Made by a program: the position numbers and the translations under genes. This document shows, piece by piece, positions 24,569 through 34,841 of a stretch of 40,074 nt of DNA (its first letter is position 1; every line of letters starts with the position of its first letter). The notes below the pieces were generated by a model. That model was not told the DNA's origin. It saw only the letters and a program-made list of their open reading frames with translations, and did no database searches. The DNA lies in assembly GCF_018449795.1 (NCBI RefSeq), contig NZ_JAAVVE010000042.1, positions 1 through 40,074 on the forward strand. Direction: 5' to 3'. Source of the stretch: Sphingomonas sp. dw_22 (GTDB taxonomy: Bacteria > Pseudomonadota > Alphaproteobacteria > Sphingomonadales > Sphingomonadaceae).

Positions 24569-26392
24569 ATGTTCGCGCAACTGGGCAGGCTCTCCCTCGC
24601 CACCAAGACCACCGTCATCACCGTCTTCGCGCTGCTGCTGCTCGCGGTCTCGACCTATGTGGTCGGCGATCGGGTGCTCACCGCCGATGCCGAGCGTGTC
24701 GCCGCCGAGCGCCAGGAAACCAACATGCGCATCGCCTGGCACGTGCTCGGCCAATATGGCAGCAGCTTCCGCGCCGAGGGAACGAACCTCTATGTCGGCG
24801 ATCGCCTGCTCAACGGCTGGACCAAGCCCGTCGATGAAGTGAAGGCGCTGGTCGGCGGCACCGCGACGGTGTTCGGCGGCGACATGCGCGTCACCACCAA
24901 CGTCACCAAGCCCGACGGCAGCCGCGCGGTCGGCACACCGCTGGCCGCCGGTCCCGCCTATGACGCGGTGCTGCGGCAGGGCCGCAGCTATCGCGGCGAG
25001 ACGGAGATCCTCGGCAAGGCCTTCTTCACCGCCTATGATCCGATCAAGGATGAATCGGGCCGGGTGATCGGCGTGCTCTATGTCGGCATTCCCAAGGCCG
25101 ATGTCCTCGCCTCGCTCGCCACCCTGCGCAGCTCGATGGCCGGCGCCTCGTTCGTCATCGCGCTGATCGTCACCGCCGCCTGCTTCTTCGTCTGCCGCGC
25201 CATGTTCCGCCCGCTCGCGGCGATGAACGGTGCGATGCAGCGCCTCGCCGCCGGCGAGACCGAGGTCGATATCCCCGCCCAGGGCCGTCAGGACGAGATC
25301 GGCCGCATGGCCGCCGCGCTGGAAACCTTCCGCGAGGCGGCGATCGCCCGCCACGCCGCCGAAGCGCGCAACCATCGTGCCGAGGTCGAGCGCGAAAAGG
25401 CGATGCAGGCGCTCGCCGCCTCGCTGGAGCGCGTCGCGGCCGGCGACCTGACCGCCGATGTCGGCCCGGATTTCCCGCGCGACTATTCGGTGCTCGGCGG
25501 CCATTTCGACAAGGCGCTGGCAAGCCTGCGCACGCTGATCGGCACAGTGATGGAGAGCACCGCCGCGATCCGCACCGGATCGAGCGAGATCGCCGACGCT
25601 TCAGAGGATCTGGCGCGCCGCACCGAAAGCAACGCCGCCAGCCTGGAGCAGACCTCCGCCGCCGCCGCGCAGATGAACCAGCGGATCACCGCCACCGCCG
25701 CCGCCGCGAGCAGCACCGTCGAGCGTGCCGACCAGGCGATCGGCGCGGTCGGATCGGGCCGCAGCACCGCCGACGAGGCCGTGCAGGCCATGGGCCGGGT
25801 GAGCGAAAGTGCCAAGGGCATCGACAGCGTGATCGAAGGGCTCGACAAGATCGCTTTCCAGACCCGCGTCCTCGCGATGAACGCGGCGGTCGAGGCTGGC
25901 CGTGCCGGCGAGGCAGGCCGCGGCTTCGCGGTCGTGGCGGATCTGGTCTCCGCGCTCGCGATGCGCGCCGAGGAGGAAGCCGGGCGAGCCCGCGACCAGC
26001 TCACCGCCACCCAGACCGACATCGTCGCCGCCGTCCATATGGTCGAGAAGGTGGACAACGCCTTGTCGCAGATCGTCGGCGCGGTGGGCGAAGTCCACAG
26101 CCTGCTCGGCGGGATCGCTGCCGACAACACCGCCCAGGCCGGCGCGATCAAGGAAATCAGCGTCGCGATCGGTTCGATGGATCACGCCACCCAGCAGAAT
26201 GCCGCGATGGTCGAGCAGACCTCCGCCGCTGCCCGTGCGCTGATGCAGCAAGTCGCGAGCCTCGACACCCAGGCCGCCACCTTCCGGATCGGCGAAACCG
26301 CTCCGGTGGTCGCCCGGCGGCCGGCCCCCGCTCCTGCCCCGCGCCCCACACCGCGCAAATCGACCGCCGAAGCGGCCTGGACGAGCTTCTAG
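24569..26392 (+). CDS. Methyl-accepting chemotaxis protein with periplasmic Cache domain
   Basis: The product (about 607 aa) has a first membrane helix near residues 12-30, a periplasmic Cache-type sensor (GGDMRVTTNVTKPDGSRAVG; GKAFFTAYDPIKDESGRVIGVLYVG), a second helix (about 190-212), a HAMP domain and a cytoplasmic signalling region. The hairpin tip is IAFQTRVLAMNAAVEAGRAG and GRGFAVVADLVSALAMRAEE, a variant of the usual IAxQTNLLALNAAIEAARAGE. The C-terminus is Pro/Ala-rich, with no CheR pentapeptide seen. It should control CheA, but no che or flagellar gene is near. ATG 24569 has GAGG at six bases; in-frame ATGs at 24554 and 24506 are alternatives. Its stop overlaps the convergent DUF418 stop in a shared CTAG. 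Confidence 0.9.
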   Translation: MFAQLGRLSLATKTTVITVFALLLLAVSTYVVGDRVLTADAERVAAERQETNMRIAWHVLGQYGSSFRAEGTNLYVGDRLLNGWTKPVDEVKALVGGTATVFGGDMRVTTNVTKPDGSRAVGTPLAAGPAYDAVLRQGRSYRGETEILGKAFFTAYDPIKDESGRVIGVLYVGIPKADVLASLATLRSSMAGASFVIALIVTAACFFVCRAMFRPLAAMNGAMQRLAAGETEVDIPAQGRQDEIGRMAAALETFREAAIARHAAEARNHRAEVEREKAMQALAASLERVAAGDLTADVGPDFPRDYSVLGGHFDKALASLRTLIGTVMESTAAIRTGSSEIADASEDLARRTESNAASLEQTSAAAAQMNQRITATAAAASSTVERADQAIGAVGSGRSTADEAVQAMGRVSESAKGIDSVIEGLDKIAFQTRVLAMNAAVEAGRAGEAGRGFAVVADLVSALAMRAEEEAGRARDQLTATQTDIVAAVHMVEKVDNALSQIVGAVGEVHSLLGGIAADNTAQAGAIKEISVAIGSMDHATQQNAAMVEQTSAAARALMQQVASLDTQAATFRIGETAPVVARRPAPAPAPRPTPRKSTAEAAWTSF

Positions 26393-27753
26393 CCCAGCAG
26401 CGGCGCGCCGGCCGGTTCCGTCCCGGAAACCGCCGGCCGCCGCAGCGGCTGCCACTGCACATAGGCCAGGCTGCGCCACAGCCATTCCAGCGGACCGCTG
26501 GTGAAGCGCCCCATCCATGCATGGGCGAACAGCACCAGCAGCACGATCCCCATCGTCGAGATCGCCGCCATCTGCGCCCAGCCGTACCGGCCCCAGAGGC
26601 CAAGGCCGAACGGCGCGAACACTATGTATTTCCCCGCAAACTGCTGGAGGAAGTACAATGAAAACGCCATCCGCCCCGGCGCCTTGAACACCGAAAGCAG
26701 CGCGTTGCCCGCCCGGGTCTGCAACGCATAATTGACCAGCGCGAGATGCCCCAGCCCCACCGCGAGCCGGGCGAACTCGGCGGTGATCCAGCTCGTTCGC
26801 GGCATCAGCGTGAAGGCGATCGATTCCGAAACGCCGATCGCGCGCGCGGTGATGCCGAAGCCATAGGCGGCGAGCATCAGCACCAGATAGAAGCGCCGGC
26901 TCCGCTCCCCCTGGATCACCCCCCATTTCCACAGCGCCACGCCGATCAGCATCGTGCAGAACGCCTCGATCACGTCCCACACCAGCCATTGCTCGGCCAG
27001 ATACCCCCAATAATCCCAGGCCGAGCGCGCATAGGGGATGAAGCCGCCCTGATGCGCCTTGATCTCCTGGTCGATCCGCGCGTGCAGCTCGGCATCGGGT
27101 CGTCGCGCTGCCGCCAGCCGATCCCAGTCCGCCAGCGCCTTAGCGTCCGCCACGCTCGGCGCCTCGCCGGAGCGCTGGTGGGCATGGGCATCGTCCACCT
27201 GCCGCACCAGCGCCGCCCGGTCGGCATAGTGGCGCACCCCATGCTCGGGGATTCCCACCGCGCAGAGCACCGCCCATCCCAGCCCGAGCGCCAGCAGCAG
27301 CTTCGGCCCCAGCGTGCGGAACGGGAACAGGAACAGCGCCGCCAGCGCATAGATGTGCAGGATGTCGCCGGGCCAGAGCAGCACGAACACGTCGAACAGC
27401 CCGAATGCCAGCAGCCACAGGTTCCGCCGCCAATAGAGATCGGCGACCGCCACCGGCCCCTCGGGCGTCATCGCCTTGCGCGCCAGCACCATCATCCCCG
27501 CGCCGAACAGGAATTCGAGCAGGCAGCGCTGCGTGCCCGCCAGCAGCACGTTGACCAGGGCCCAGGCGGTTTGGTCCGCCGGGCTCCAGCCGATCGAGCG
27601 TATATCGGCCGAGAATTGCCAGATCGGCGCGGCCATATAGGGCACGTTGATGTAGAAGATGCCCAGGATGGCGAGCCCGCGCAGGATATCGAGCACGTCG
27701 ATACGCGCCTTGCCCCGAACGGGCGCGAGGGAAACCAGCGGCTCAGCCATCAT
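26389..27753 (-). CDS. DUF418 multi-pass membrane protein
   Basis: This 454-aa protein begins IDVLDILRGLAILGIFYINV, the typical opening of DUF418 proteins, followed by about ten hydrophobic segments. The C-terminal DUF418 domain contains FKAPGRMAFSLYFLQQFAGKYIVFA and ends near LAYVQWQPLRRP. DUF418 proteins resemble membrane acyltransferases in architecture, but no activity is established. ATG codons at 27753 and 27750 are both possible. The gene is convergent with the chemoreceptor, with stops overlapping by 4 bp. Confidence 0.9.
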   Translation of the reverse strand: MMAEPLVSLAPVRGKARIDVLDILRGLAILGIFYINVPYMAAPIWQFSADIRSIGWSPADQTAWALVNVLLAGTQRCLLEFLFGAGMMVLARKAMTPEGPVAVADLYWRRNLWLLAFGLFDVFVLLWPGDILHIYALAALFLFPFRTLGPKLLLALGLGWAVLCAVGIPEHGVRHYADRAALVRQVDDAHAHQRSGEAPSVADAKALADWDRLAAARRPDAELHARIDQEIKAHQGGFIPYARSAWDYWGYLAEQWLVWDVIEAFCTMLIGVALWKWGVIQGERSRRFYLVLMLAAYGFGITARAIGVSESIAFTLMPRTSWITAEFARLAVGLGHLALVNYALQTRAGNALLSVFKAPGRMAFSLYFLQQFAGKYIVFAPFGLGLWGRYGWAQMAAISTMGIVLLVLFAHAWMGRFTSGPLEWLWRSLAYVQWQPLRRPAVSGTEPAGAPLLG

Positions 27754-27841
27754 GTACCCGCATCGAACCAGCGGGCTTGCTAAACCCAGGTTGGTCAATT
27801 CCGCGTAAAGATCGGCGGCGACCGGTTTGCACCAAGGGAAT

Positions 27842-27925
27842 CGTCATCCCGGCGCAGGCCGGGATCCAGGAGTCACGGGCGACACGGCAGAGAAACCCTG
27901 GATCCCGGCCTGCGCCGGGATGACG
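27842..27925. repeat. Long perfect inverted repeat of the GTCATCCCGG family
   Basis: Two 29-nt arms (27842-27870 and 27897-27925) are perfect reverse complements, separated by 26 nt. Each arm itself contains a small hairpin (cccggcgcaggccggg). The core matches the single hairpin at 15278-15305. It lies between the RDD gene and the DUF418 gene, near the 3' end of the RDD operon. Confidence 0.9.
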
Positions 27926-27950
27926 GTTGCTCTCCTTTACTCCACGCCCC

Positions 27951-28808
27951 CTAAGCCGCCTCGTGCTTGTCCCGCCGGCGCTTGCCGAACAGCATGTTGC
28001 GCTCCAGCCGCTTGCACAGCGCCGCATAATAGGCCCGGAGGAAAGCCAGTTCGTCGCCGTCCGCCCCGGTCCAGCCGATGCGCGAGCGGATCGTCCGGGC
28101 GACGACGATCATCGCGAGTTCGTCCTGCCGCCGCAGCACTTCCTCCAGCTTCTGGAGCTCGAACTCGCCATAGGCATTCAACTGCGCGTCGCTGAAGGCA
28201 TAGCGCGGCAGCTCCCGATGCCCGACCACGCTCGCGCCCAGGCTGCGGCGCGGCAGGCGCGTGACCCAGGTGCCCGCGATCAGATCGCCCACCCGCATAT
28301 GATCGCGGTTGAGGAACGGAAAGAGCAGGAACACGCCGCTCCACGCCAGCCCGGCAAGCGAGGTCGCCGTGTCCGCAAGCCCCTGCGAGCTCTCATAGGC
28401 AAGGAACGAGAGCGGCAGGAAGAATTCCAGCTCGCGCATCGCGTTGCGCGCGATCACGGCATGGCCCGAGAGCCGCCGCCCGTTCCGCGCGACGACGCGC
28501 AGCTTCATCACTCGCTTGCCGATCGTCGCCGAACGCGTGCCCAGTTCGAACGCGGTGAAATAGAAATTGCGCAGCACGAAGAAGCCCAGCAGCCAGATCG
28601 CCGCCACCGCCTGCGCCGCCGCGGCCCCGCCGCCGGCAAGCACGAACAGCGCCGCGATGGTGAGCAGGATCAGCGCCCCCAGGATGATGACCAGATCGAG
28701 CACGAACGCCCCCGCCCGCTCGCCCACGCTGGCGAGGTGGAGCCGCAGATCCACGCCCTCCGGCGTCACGAACGCGCGCGTATCGCTGCGCGGGCGGCGC
28801 TCAGCCAT
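27951..28808 (-). CDS. RDD-family membrane protein
   Basis: This 285-aa protein has the RDD domain at about residues 20-165: GERAGAFVLDLVIILGALIL with the Arg/Asp pattern, FELGTRSATIGKRVMKLRVVA and HMRVGDLIAGTWVTRLP. Three to four membrane helices are visible. The remaining C-terminal third is charged and cytosolic (ELQKLEEVLRRQDELAMIVV; ending KRRRDKHEAA). ATG 28808 overlaps the SpoIIM-like gene stop by 8 bp. It is the last gene of the MoxR operon. RDD proteins are poorly understood; some are sodium/proton antiporters. Confidence 0.88.
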   Translation of the reverse strand: MAERRPRSDTRAFVTPEGVDLRLHLASVGERAGAFVLDLVIILGALILLTIAALFVLAGGGAAAAQAVAAIWLLGFFVLRNFYFTAFELGTRSATIGKRVMKLRVVARNGRRLSGHAVIARNAMRELEFFLPLSFLAYESSQGLADTATSLAGLAWSGVFLLFPFLNRDHMRVGDLIAGTWVTRLPRRSLGASVVGHRELPRYAFSDAQLNAYGEFELQKLEEVLRRQDELAMIVVARTIRSRIGWTGADGDELAFLRAYYAALCKRLERNMLFGKRRRDKHEAA

Positions 28809-29799
28809 GCACATCGGCCTCCCGCACTGGCATGACGTAGAAATAGAAGATCCAACCCAGCAGCGCGACACCGCCGATCGCCGCGCGCACGGCATCGGAG
28901 CGCACCACCTGCCGACCCACGCCTTCCAACACGCCGGCCACGCCCAGCATCACGACGACGCCCAGCATCACCAGCGCCGCCGTCCGCCCCGCCGTCACCG
29001 CCGCCTCGCTCCGCGACACGCGCCCGGGAAAGGCCACCGCCATGCCGATATGGAGCCCCGCCGCGCCGGCAAGCGCGATCGCGAACATCTCCGTCGTGCC
29101 ATGGATCGAAAGCCACGCAATCGCCTGGAACCCCAGCCCCTTGGGCACATAGATCGCCAGGAACGCCCCCAGGATGCAGCCATTGTAGAGGAGCAGCAGC
29201 ACGGTCGGCACGCCGAAGGCGAAGCCCAGCGCGAAGCACAGCAGCGCCATCTGGGCATTATGCGTGAACAGGAAGGTCGCGAACACACCCAGCGCGTCGC
29301 CCGACTGGTAGAGCGCGGCCTTGAGCTCGGCCGCCGATGCCTGGGGACCGCGCCCGCCGGCCAGATCCTCGGGCACGATCGCATAGAACCAGGCGGGATC
29401 GCGCATCACCATCAGATAGGCAGCGAGCGTGCCGATCAGCAGCATCCCCACCCCCACCAGGGTCTCGCGCCCGATCGATCGGATCGCATGCGGCCAGGCC
29501 ACGGCGAAGAAATAGCGAATGCGCCGCCACAGCGGCGGCTGGACGCCGTAGAGGATGAAATAGGCCCGCGTCGCCAGCGATTCGAGATAGGCGACCAGAT
29601 CGGCGTCGAGCGAAGTCTCGCGCGCGACCGACAGCGACGACAACGTGGCGCGATAGAGTACCGGCAGCTCGAACAGATCCTCATCCGAAAGCGAAGCCGC
29701 GCGCCCGCGCTCGATCCGCCCGATCAGCGCCTCCAGCCGCTCCCAATCGCCCTGGCGCACCTCGCGGAAACGGCCGTTGCTGAGATCGGTCGCGCTCAC
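28801..29799 (-). CDS. Stage II sporulation protein M-like membrane protein
   Basis: This 332-aa protein has a cytosolic N-terminal part of about 105 residues and then five or more membrane helices with the SpoIIM/DUF95 features FTHNAQMALLCFALGFAFGVPTVLLLLYNG and IAWLSIHGTTEMFAIALAGAAGL. The host is not a sporeformer, so the family name carries no functional meaning here. Start is GTG at 29799, with GGAGG eight bases upstream, overlapping the DUF58 stop as GTGA. The open frame continues upstream inside the DUF58 gene, but that part is a shadow. It is fifth of six genes in the MoxR operon. Confidence 0.88.
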   Translation of the reverse strand: MSATDLSNGRFREVRQGDWERLEALIGRIERGRAASLSDEDLFELPVLYRATLSSLSVARETSLDADLVAYLESLATRAYFILYGVQPPLWRRIRYFFAVAWPHAIRSIGRETLVGVGMLLIGTLAAYLMVMRDPAWFYAIVPEDLAGGRGPQASAAELKAALYQSGDALGVFATFLFTHNAQMALLCFALGFAFGVPTVLLLLYNGCILGAFLAIYVPKGLGFQAIAWLSIHGTTEMFAIALAGAAGLHIGMAVAFPGRVSRSEAAVTAGRTAALVMLGVVVMLGVAGVLEGVGRQVVRSDAVRAAIGGVALLGWIFYFYVMPVREADVHG

Positions 29800-31090
29800 A
29801 GCAGGTTCCTCCGCTTGAAATCGAGATATTGCCGCACCAGCGCCGGCCCCACCGCATCGTGCGCGGCCTCCAGCACATGGATGCCGAGATGGCGCAGCCG
29901 CGACACGACGATGCGACGTTCGCGCAGCATCGCGGCGGCCGTCACCGCGCGCGAGACATCGTCGATCGTCTGCGGCTCGGCGGCGGCGATGCCTTCCAGC
30001 TCCACATCGTTCAGGATCACGAACAGCACGAGGTGCCGCCCCATCAGGCTGGCCGCCGCGCGGATCATCAGCTCGGCCCCCGCCTGATCGGTGAACTCGG
30101 TGAAGACGACCACCAGCGAGCGCCGCGTGAGATCGCCCGCCAGCGTGGCGAGCGCGAGCGTGAAATTGGTCTCGGCGGTGCTGTAGTCGAGCTCGCCGGC
30201 CAGCCGCTGCATCAGCGGAAAGGCGCGCACGCCCGAGACTGCGCCCGAGGAGATGCGCGGCTTGGAATCGAAGCCGAACAGGCCCACCCGGTCCCCCAGC
30301 TTCAGCGCCGAATAGGCCGCGAGCAGCGCCGCGCTGATCGCCCGGTCGATGCGCGGCAGACCCTCCACCGGCTCGCACATCACCCGGCCCGCATCGATCG
30401 CGAAGACGACCTGGTTGTTGCGCTCGATCCGGTTCTCGCGGGCGAGCAGCTGGTGGTGGCGGGCGCTGTGGTTCCAGTCGATCGTGCGGCGCTCCATGCC
30501 CGATCGCCATTCGGAGAGCGCCTCGAACTCGCTGCCCTCGCCGCGATCGATCCGCGCCATCTCGCCGGCCTGAGCGTCTCGCAACAGCATCGTCGCGGCG
30601 CTCCGCACCGGCCGGATATCGGGCGTAATCAAGATACGGCGGCCGATCTCGACGACACGCTGGCGCCACACGAGCCGGAGCGGCCCGGTCCAGCGGCTCC
30701 ACAGCCGCTCGATGCCGTCCGCACCGCGACGGACGGGCTCGAAGGCGATACGCACGACTTCCTCGCCCGGCATCACCCGAGTGCGATCATCGGCCAGCGG
30801 GCGCAGGCGCGGACCTGTCGCGAGCGCGATCTCCAGCCCGACCGGCGCACGCGCAGCCGCCGCGACGGCGATCTCCACCGTCAGCGGCGCGCCGATCTCG
30901 ATCGCGCCGGGGCAGCGCACCTCCAGCGCCGGCGGCGGCGCGGCGAACAGTGCGTCGAGCCCGATCAGGGTCAGGACCAGCGGGATCCACAACAGCCCGA
31001 CGAACCAGAGCTGCGGCACGGCGATACCCAGCAGCAGCGCCAGCGGCGCCCCCGCGGCCATCAGCAGCACAGCCTGGCGCGTCGGCCGTA

Positions 31091-31094
<4 letters not shown>
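29796..31094 (-). CDS. DUF58 protein with vWA-like domain
   Basis: This 432-aa protein has two N-terminal membrane helices (about residues 8-45), a beta-rich periplasmic-type region and then the DUF58 signature GSEFEALSEWRSGMERRTID followed by WNHSARHHQLLARENR. The C-terminal vWA-like fold reads VVFAIDAGRVM, where the metal-site motif DxSxS is not kept, and VVVFTEFTDQAG. DUF58 proteins are regular partners of MoxR ATPases, perhaps as substrate or adaptor. The start is TTG at 31094, with GGAGG eight bases upstream, overlapping the moxR stop as TTGA. The open frame upstream to 31448 lies inside moxR and was rejected. Confidence 0.88.
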
Positions 31095-32033
<939 letters not shown>

Positions 32034-32047
<14 letters not shown>

Positions 32048-33185
32048 GGGTGACGGTCCTCTTCCAGAAATAGAGATCGCGAGCCGCAGCCAGCAGCGTA
32101 CGGGTATCGGGCGCATCGGCGGCGCGCGCGGCGATGCTCGAAAAAGGCTCGCCCTCGCGGCTGAGCTTGTCGAGATAGCCGTCGAGCGCTTCGCCGGTCA
32201 GCCCCGCCGGCGCGCCGGTACTTGCGGCCACCGCCTCGCGGATGAGCGTCGCATAGCGCTCGCCGGTGCGGTGCCGGCGGCGCGCGAGGCGCAGCAGCGC
32301 CGCGCCGTTCTCGGCCAGCGCCTGCTTGCCGAACGCGATGCCCCGTTCGGGCAATGCCGCGGGTCCAAAGCGCAGCATCGCGTGCCAGCCGGCCAGCAGC
32401 GCCGCCAGCAGCACGCACAAAGTCAGCGGCAAAAATGGCGCCTCGAACGCCAGCTTCAGCAGATTGGGATTGCGGCCGAAGCCGTGGAGCGTCAGGTCGA
32501 ACGCCACCGGGCCGTCCGGCGCGGCGAACTGGCCGAGGATGCGGATCGCCCGCTCCGCCCCTTCCTCCGTGGCCAGCCCCTTATTGTCGAACAGGTCGGG
32601 ATCGGCGACGATCGTGGTGACGCCGCCGCCGACATAGGCCACCAGCGCGCGGCCCTCCTGCTCATAGGCGGCTTCCAGGTCCGGGCCGGAGATGGTGCGG
32701 AATCCGCCGGGCGGCGCTTCCTCGATCACCGGCTTGGCGACCTGCGAGACCGGCATCGCCGCGATCGCGGCGGGCAGCTTGCCGAGCGACTGCGCCCAGC
32801 CCGGCCTGCTGGGAAGCGGCATGACTGCCCATTTGGGCAGGATCACCATGGTCGGCAATTCGCTGCGCCGGTCGAGTATCCGCTTCACCGCCGCCGGATC
32901 GGTGTCCGGGCCGAGAGTCAGCACCAGCAGCGTATCGTCGCCCAGGTCCGCCTCGCGGCGGATCAGCCGGACATTGCCATGGGTGCGCTTCACCAGCTCG
33001 GCAAAGCCGGCGAATCCCACCGCCGAGCCGGAAAGCGCGTGGTTGCCGCCATTCTGCGCCGGCCGCAGATCGTCGGCATAGGCGGAGAGCCACAGGAAGG
33101 AGAGGAAGCCGACGATCGACAGCGCGATCAGGGCCAGCAGCGCGCGCGCGGCGAACGGCGTGGCGGCGCTGGGCGCGGCGCTCAT
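32034..33185 (-). CDS. DUF4350-domain membrane protein
   Basis: This 383-aa protein has an N-terminal membrane helix (about residues 13-35), a DUF4350-like domain with NGGNHALSGSAVGFAGFAEL and VLTLGPDTDPAAVKRILDRR, and a second helix near 255-278 followed by a charged cytosolic tail. DUF4350 proteins occur almost only beside MoxR/DUF58/DUF4129 genes; their role is unknown. ATG 33185 overlaps the DUF4129 stop as ATGA; GTG 33191 is an alternative. It is second in the operon. Confidence 0.82.
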
Positions 33186-33823
33186 TTCCACGATCCCGGC
33201 AGCGCGAAGGCGCCATAGGCGGCGCGCGCCTCCTCCCAGTCGCCGCGCTGGAGCCCGCGCCCGCCGAACAGGCTGCGCTCCACCGGCGCCGCCATCGCGA
33301 CAAAGGCGTTGCGGACGATCTGCGGCAGGCCCGCGGCAATGCCGATCTCGCGGCTGGTGAGCGAAGGCCGCAGCACGCGCGGCCGATTGCGGGCGATATC
33401 CTCCAGGCTGCGATGCAGCAGCAGCCGCGCGGCCTCCTCATAGCGCCCGGCCGCGGCCATCGCGTCGGCTTCGGCCAGCAGCGCGCGGGCGACCTTCTCC
33501 TCGGGCCGCCAGGCAGCGATGTCATGCTCAGTCTCGGCCTTGGCGTCGCGCTGGCCGCGATTGCGGATCAAGCTGCTCGCGATCAGCCACAGGATCAGCC
33601 CCGCGCCCAGGATCACCATCGCCCAGAAGATCCAGCCGGCATAGGGCGCGACGGGTTTCAGCGCTTCGCCCAGCCAGCGCAGCCAGGGCGGGATCTCGGG
33701 CGGCTTGGCCGTCGGCAGGTCGAACTGGATATCGGTGCGCGCGCGCAGATGCGCGTGCGCCGCCGCGACCGATTCCGTCGCGGTCTTTTCTCCGGTCGCG
33801 CTGATAGCCCCCACACCGGACAC
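33182..33823 (-). CDS. DUF4129-domain membrane protein
   Basis: The product (about 213 aa) has one membrane helix (YAGWIFWAMVILGAGLILWLIA in the middle) and a C-terminal DUF4129 domain: GRYEEAARLLLHRSLEDIAR, RPSLTSREIG and a final region ending GSWK. In related proteins this domain follows transglutaminase-like segments and sits beside MoxR. It is first in the operon. The start is uncertain: GTG 33823 or 33814 fit best; an ATG at 33886 would run into the promoter of the divergent gene at 33940. Confidence 0.78.
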   Translation of the reverse strand: MSGVGAISATGEKTATESVAAAHAHLRARTDIQFDLPTAKPPEIPPWLRWLGEALKPVAPYAGWIFWAMVILGAGLILWLIASSLIRNRGQRDAKAETEHDIAAWRPEEKVARALLAEADAMAAAGRYEEAARLLLHRSLEDIARNRPRVLRPSLTSREIGIAAGLPQIVRNAFVAMAAPVERSLFGGRGLQRGDWEEARAAYGAFALPGSWK

Positions 33824-33939
33824 GCTACCCGATCGTCCGGCCCAAGAAAAGCGGTATGGGCTGGACTTGCGCGATACTTTGGGCACATCTTCTACGCGGG
33901 CGCGATGGGGGCATCGCGCGACTTGATAGAGGGGGAAGC

Positions 33940-34722
33940 ATGGCCGAAGGTGAAGACGGGCGGTACGAGATCGCCAGCGTCATTTCGCGTGCATTCGATA
34001 CGATCACGTCCAACGTGCCGCTATTCGTCGGCCTGGCGCTGATCCTGGCCGGCATTCCGGCGGCTGCGGCCAACTGGTGGCAGCTCAGCCAGACCATCAG
34101 CTATACGACCGCCCCGGGCCAGTTCATTTCCAGCACCGTCTTCACCAGCGGCTATTTCGGCCCGATCCTCATCGCCGGTCTGGTGAGCATGGTGAGCGGC
34201 GTGGTGCTCCAGGCCGCGCTCACGCGCGCGACGGTCACCCATCTTTCGGGCGAGAAGCCGAATTTCGGCCAGTGCCTCATGGTCGGGCTCACGATGATCC
34301 TGCCGATGATCGGGATCGCGATCCTGCTCTCGCTGGGCGTCGGCCTCGCCTCGCTGCTGCTGATCGTGCCGGGCATCATCCTGTGGCTGTGCTGGTCGGT
34401 CGTGGTGCCGGTCTATGTCCAGGAAAAGGTCGGCGTGTTCGAAGCATTCGGGCGCAGCATGGCGCTGACCAGCGGCTCGCGCTGGCGCATATTCCTGACG
34501 ATGCTCGTCGTGGTGATCGGGCTCTGGCTGCTCAGCATCCCCGCGGGCATGCTGACGCTCGCCGCCGCTTCCGCCGGCACCGTCGCCTCGGCGATCGTCG
34601 CCGGTGCGATCAGCGCGCTGGGCAGCATGGCGATGGTGACCGTGCAGGCCTGCATCTATGTCGAGCTGCGCGACGTGAAGGAAGGCGTGGCCCCGGCGGA
34701 CCTGGAGGCGATCTTCGCCTGA
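33940..34722 (+). CDS. Multi-pass membrane protein, GPDPase-membrane-domain/YciC-like
   Basis: This 260-aa protein has about six membrane segments and a cytosolic N-terminus (YEIASVISRAFDTITSNVPLF). The pattern of an amphipathic N-terminal helix, paired helices and the middle segment LLLIVPGIILWLCWSVVVPVYV followed by FEAFGRSMALTSGSRWRIF is that of the glycerophosphodiester-phosphodiesterase membrane domain/YciC-type superfamily. No catalytic domain is attached. AGGGGGA precedes the ATG. It is divergent from the MoxR operon and shares its upstream region, so joint regulation is possible. Confidence 0.8.
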   Translation: MAEGEDGRYEIASVISRAFDTITSNVPLFVGLALILAGIPAAAANWWQLSQTISYTTAPGQFISSTVFTSGYFGPILIAGLVSMVSGVVLQAALTRATVTHLSGEKPNFGQCLMVGLTMILPMIGIAILLSLGVGLASLLLIVPGIILWLCWSVVVPVYVQEKVGVFEAFGRSMALTSGSRWRIFLTMLVVVIGLWLLSIPAGMLTLAAASAGTVASAIVAGAISALGSMAMVTVQACIYVELRDVKEGVAPADLEAIFA

Positions 34723-34841
34723 CCCGGGAAGCGCGCAGACTATCTTCTCTCCGTCACCTCGGCCGCCCCCCTAAACCTGCGTATGATACCCCGATCCGCC
34801 CCGATCGGAGATCACAGGGCCACCCAAGGAAGGGAGGCCCG

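Noticed and set aside
28801..30702. Minus-strand frame of 633 codons as one long SpoIIM-like protein
   Set aside because: Only the last 332 codons match the family. The rest overlaps DUF58 in another frame, and GTG 29799 has a clear ribosome site.
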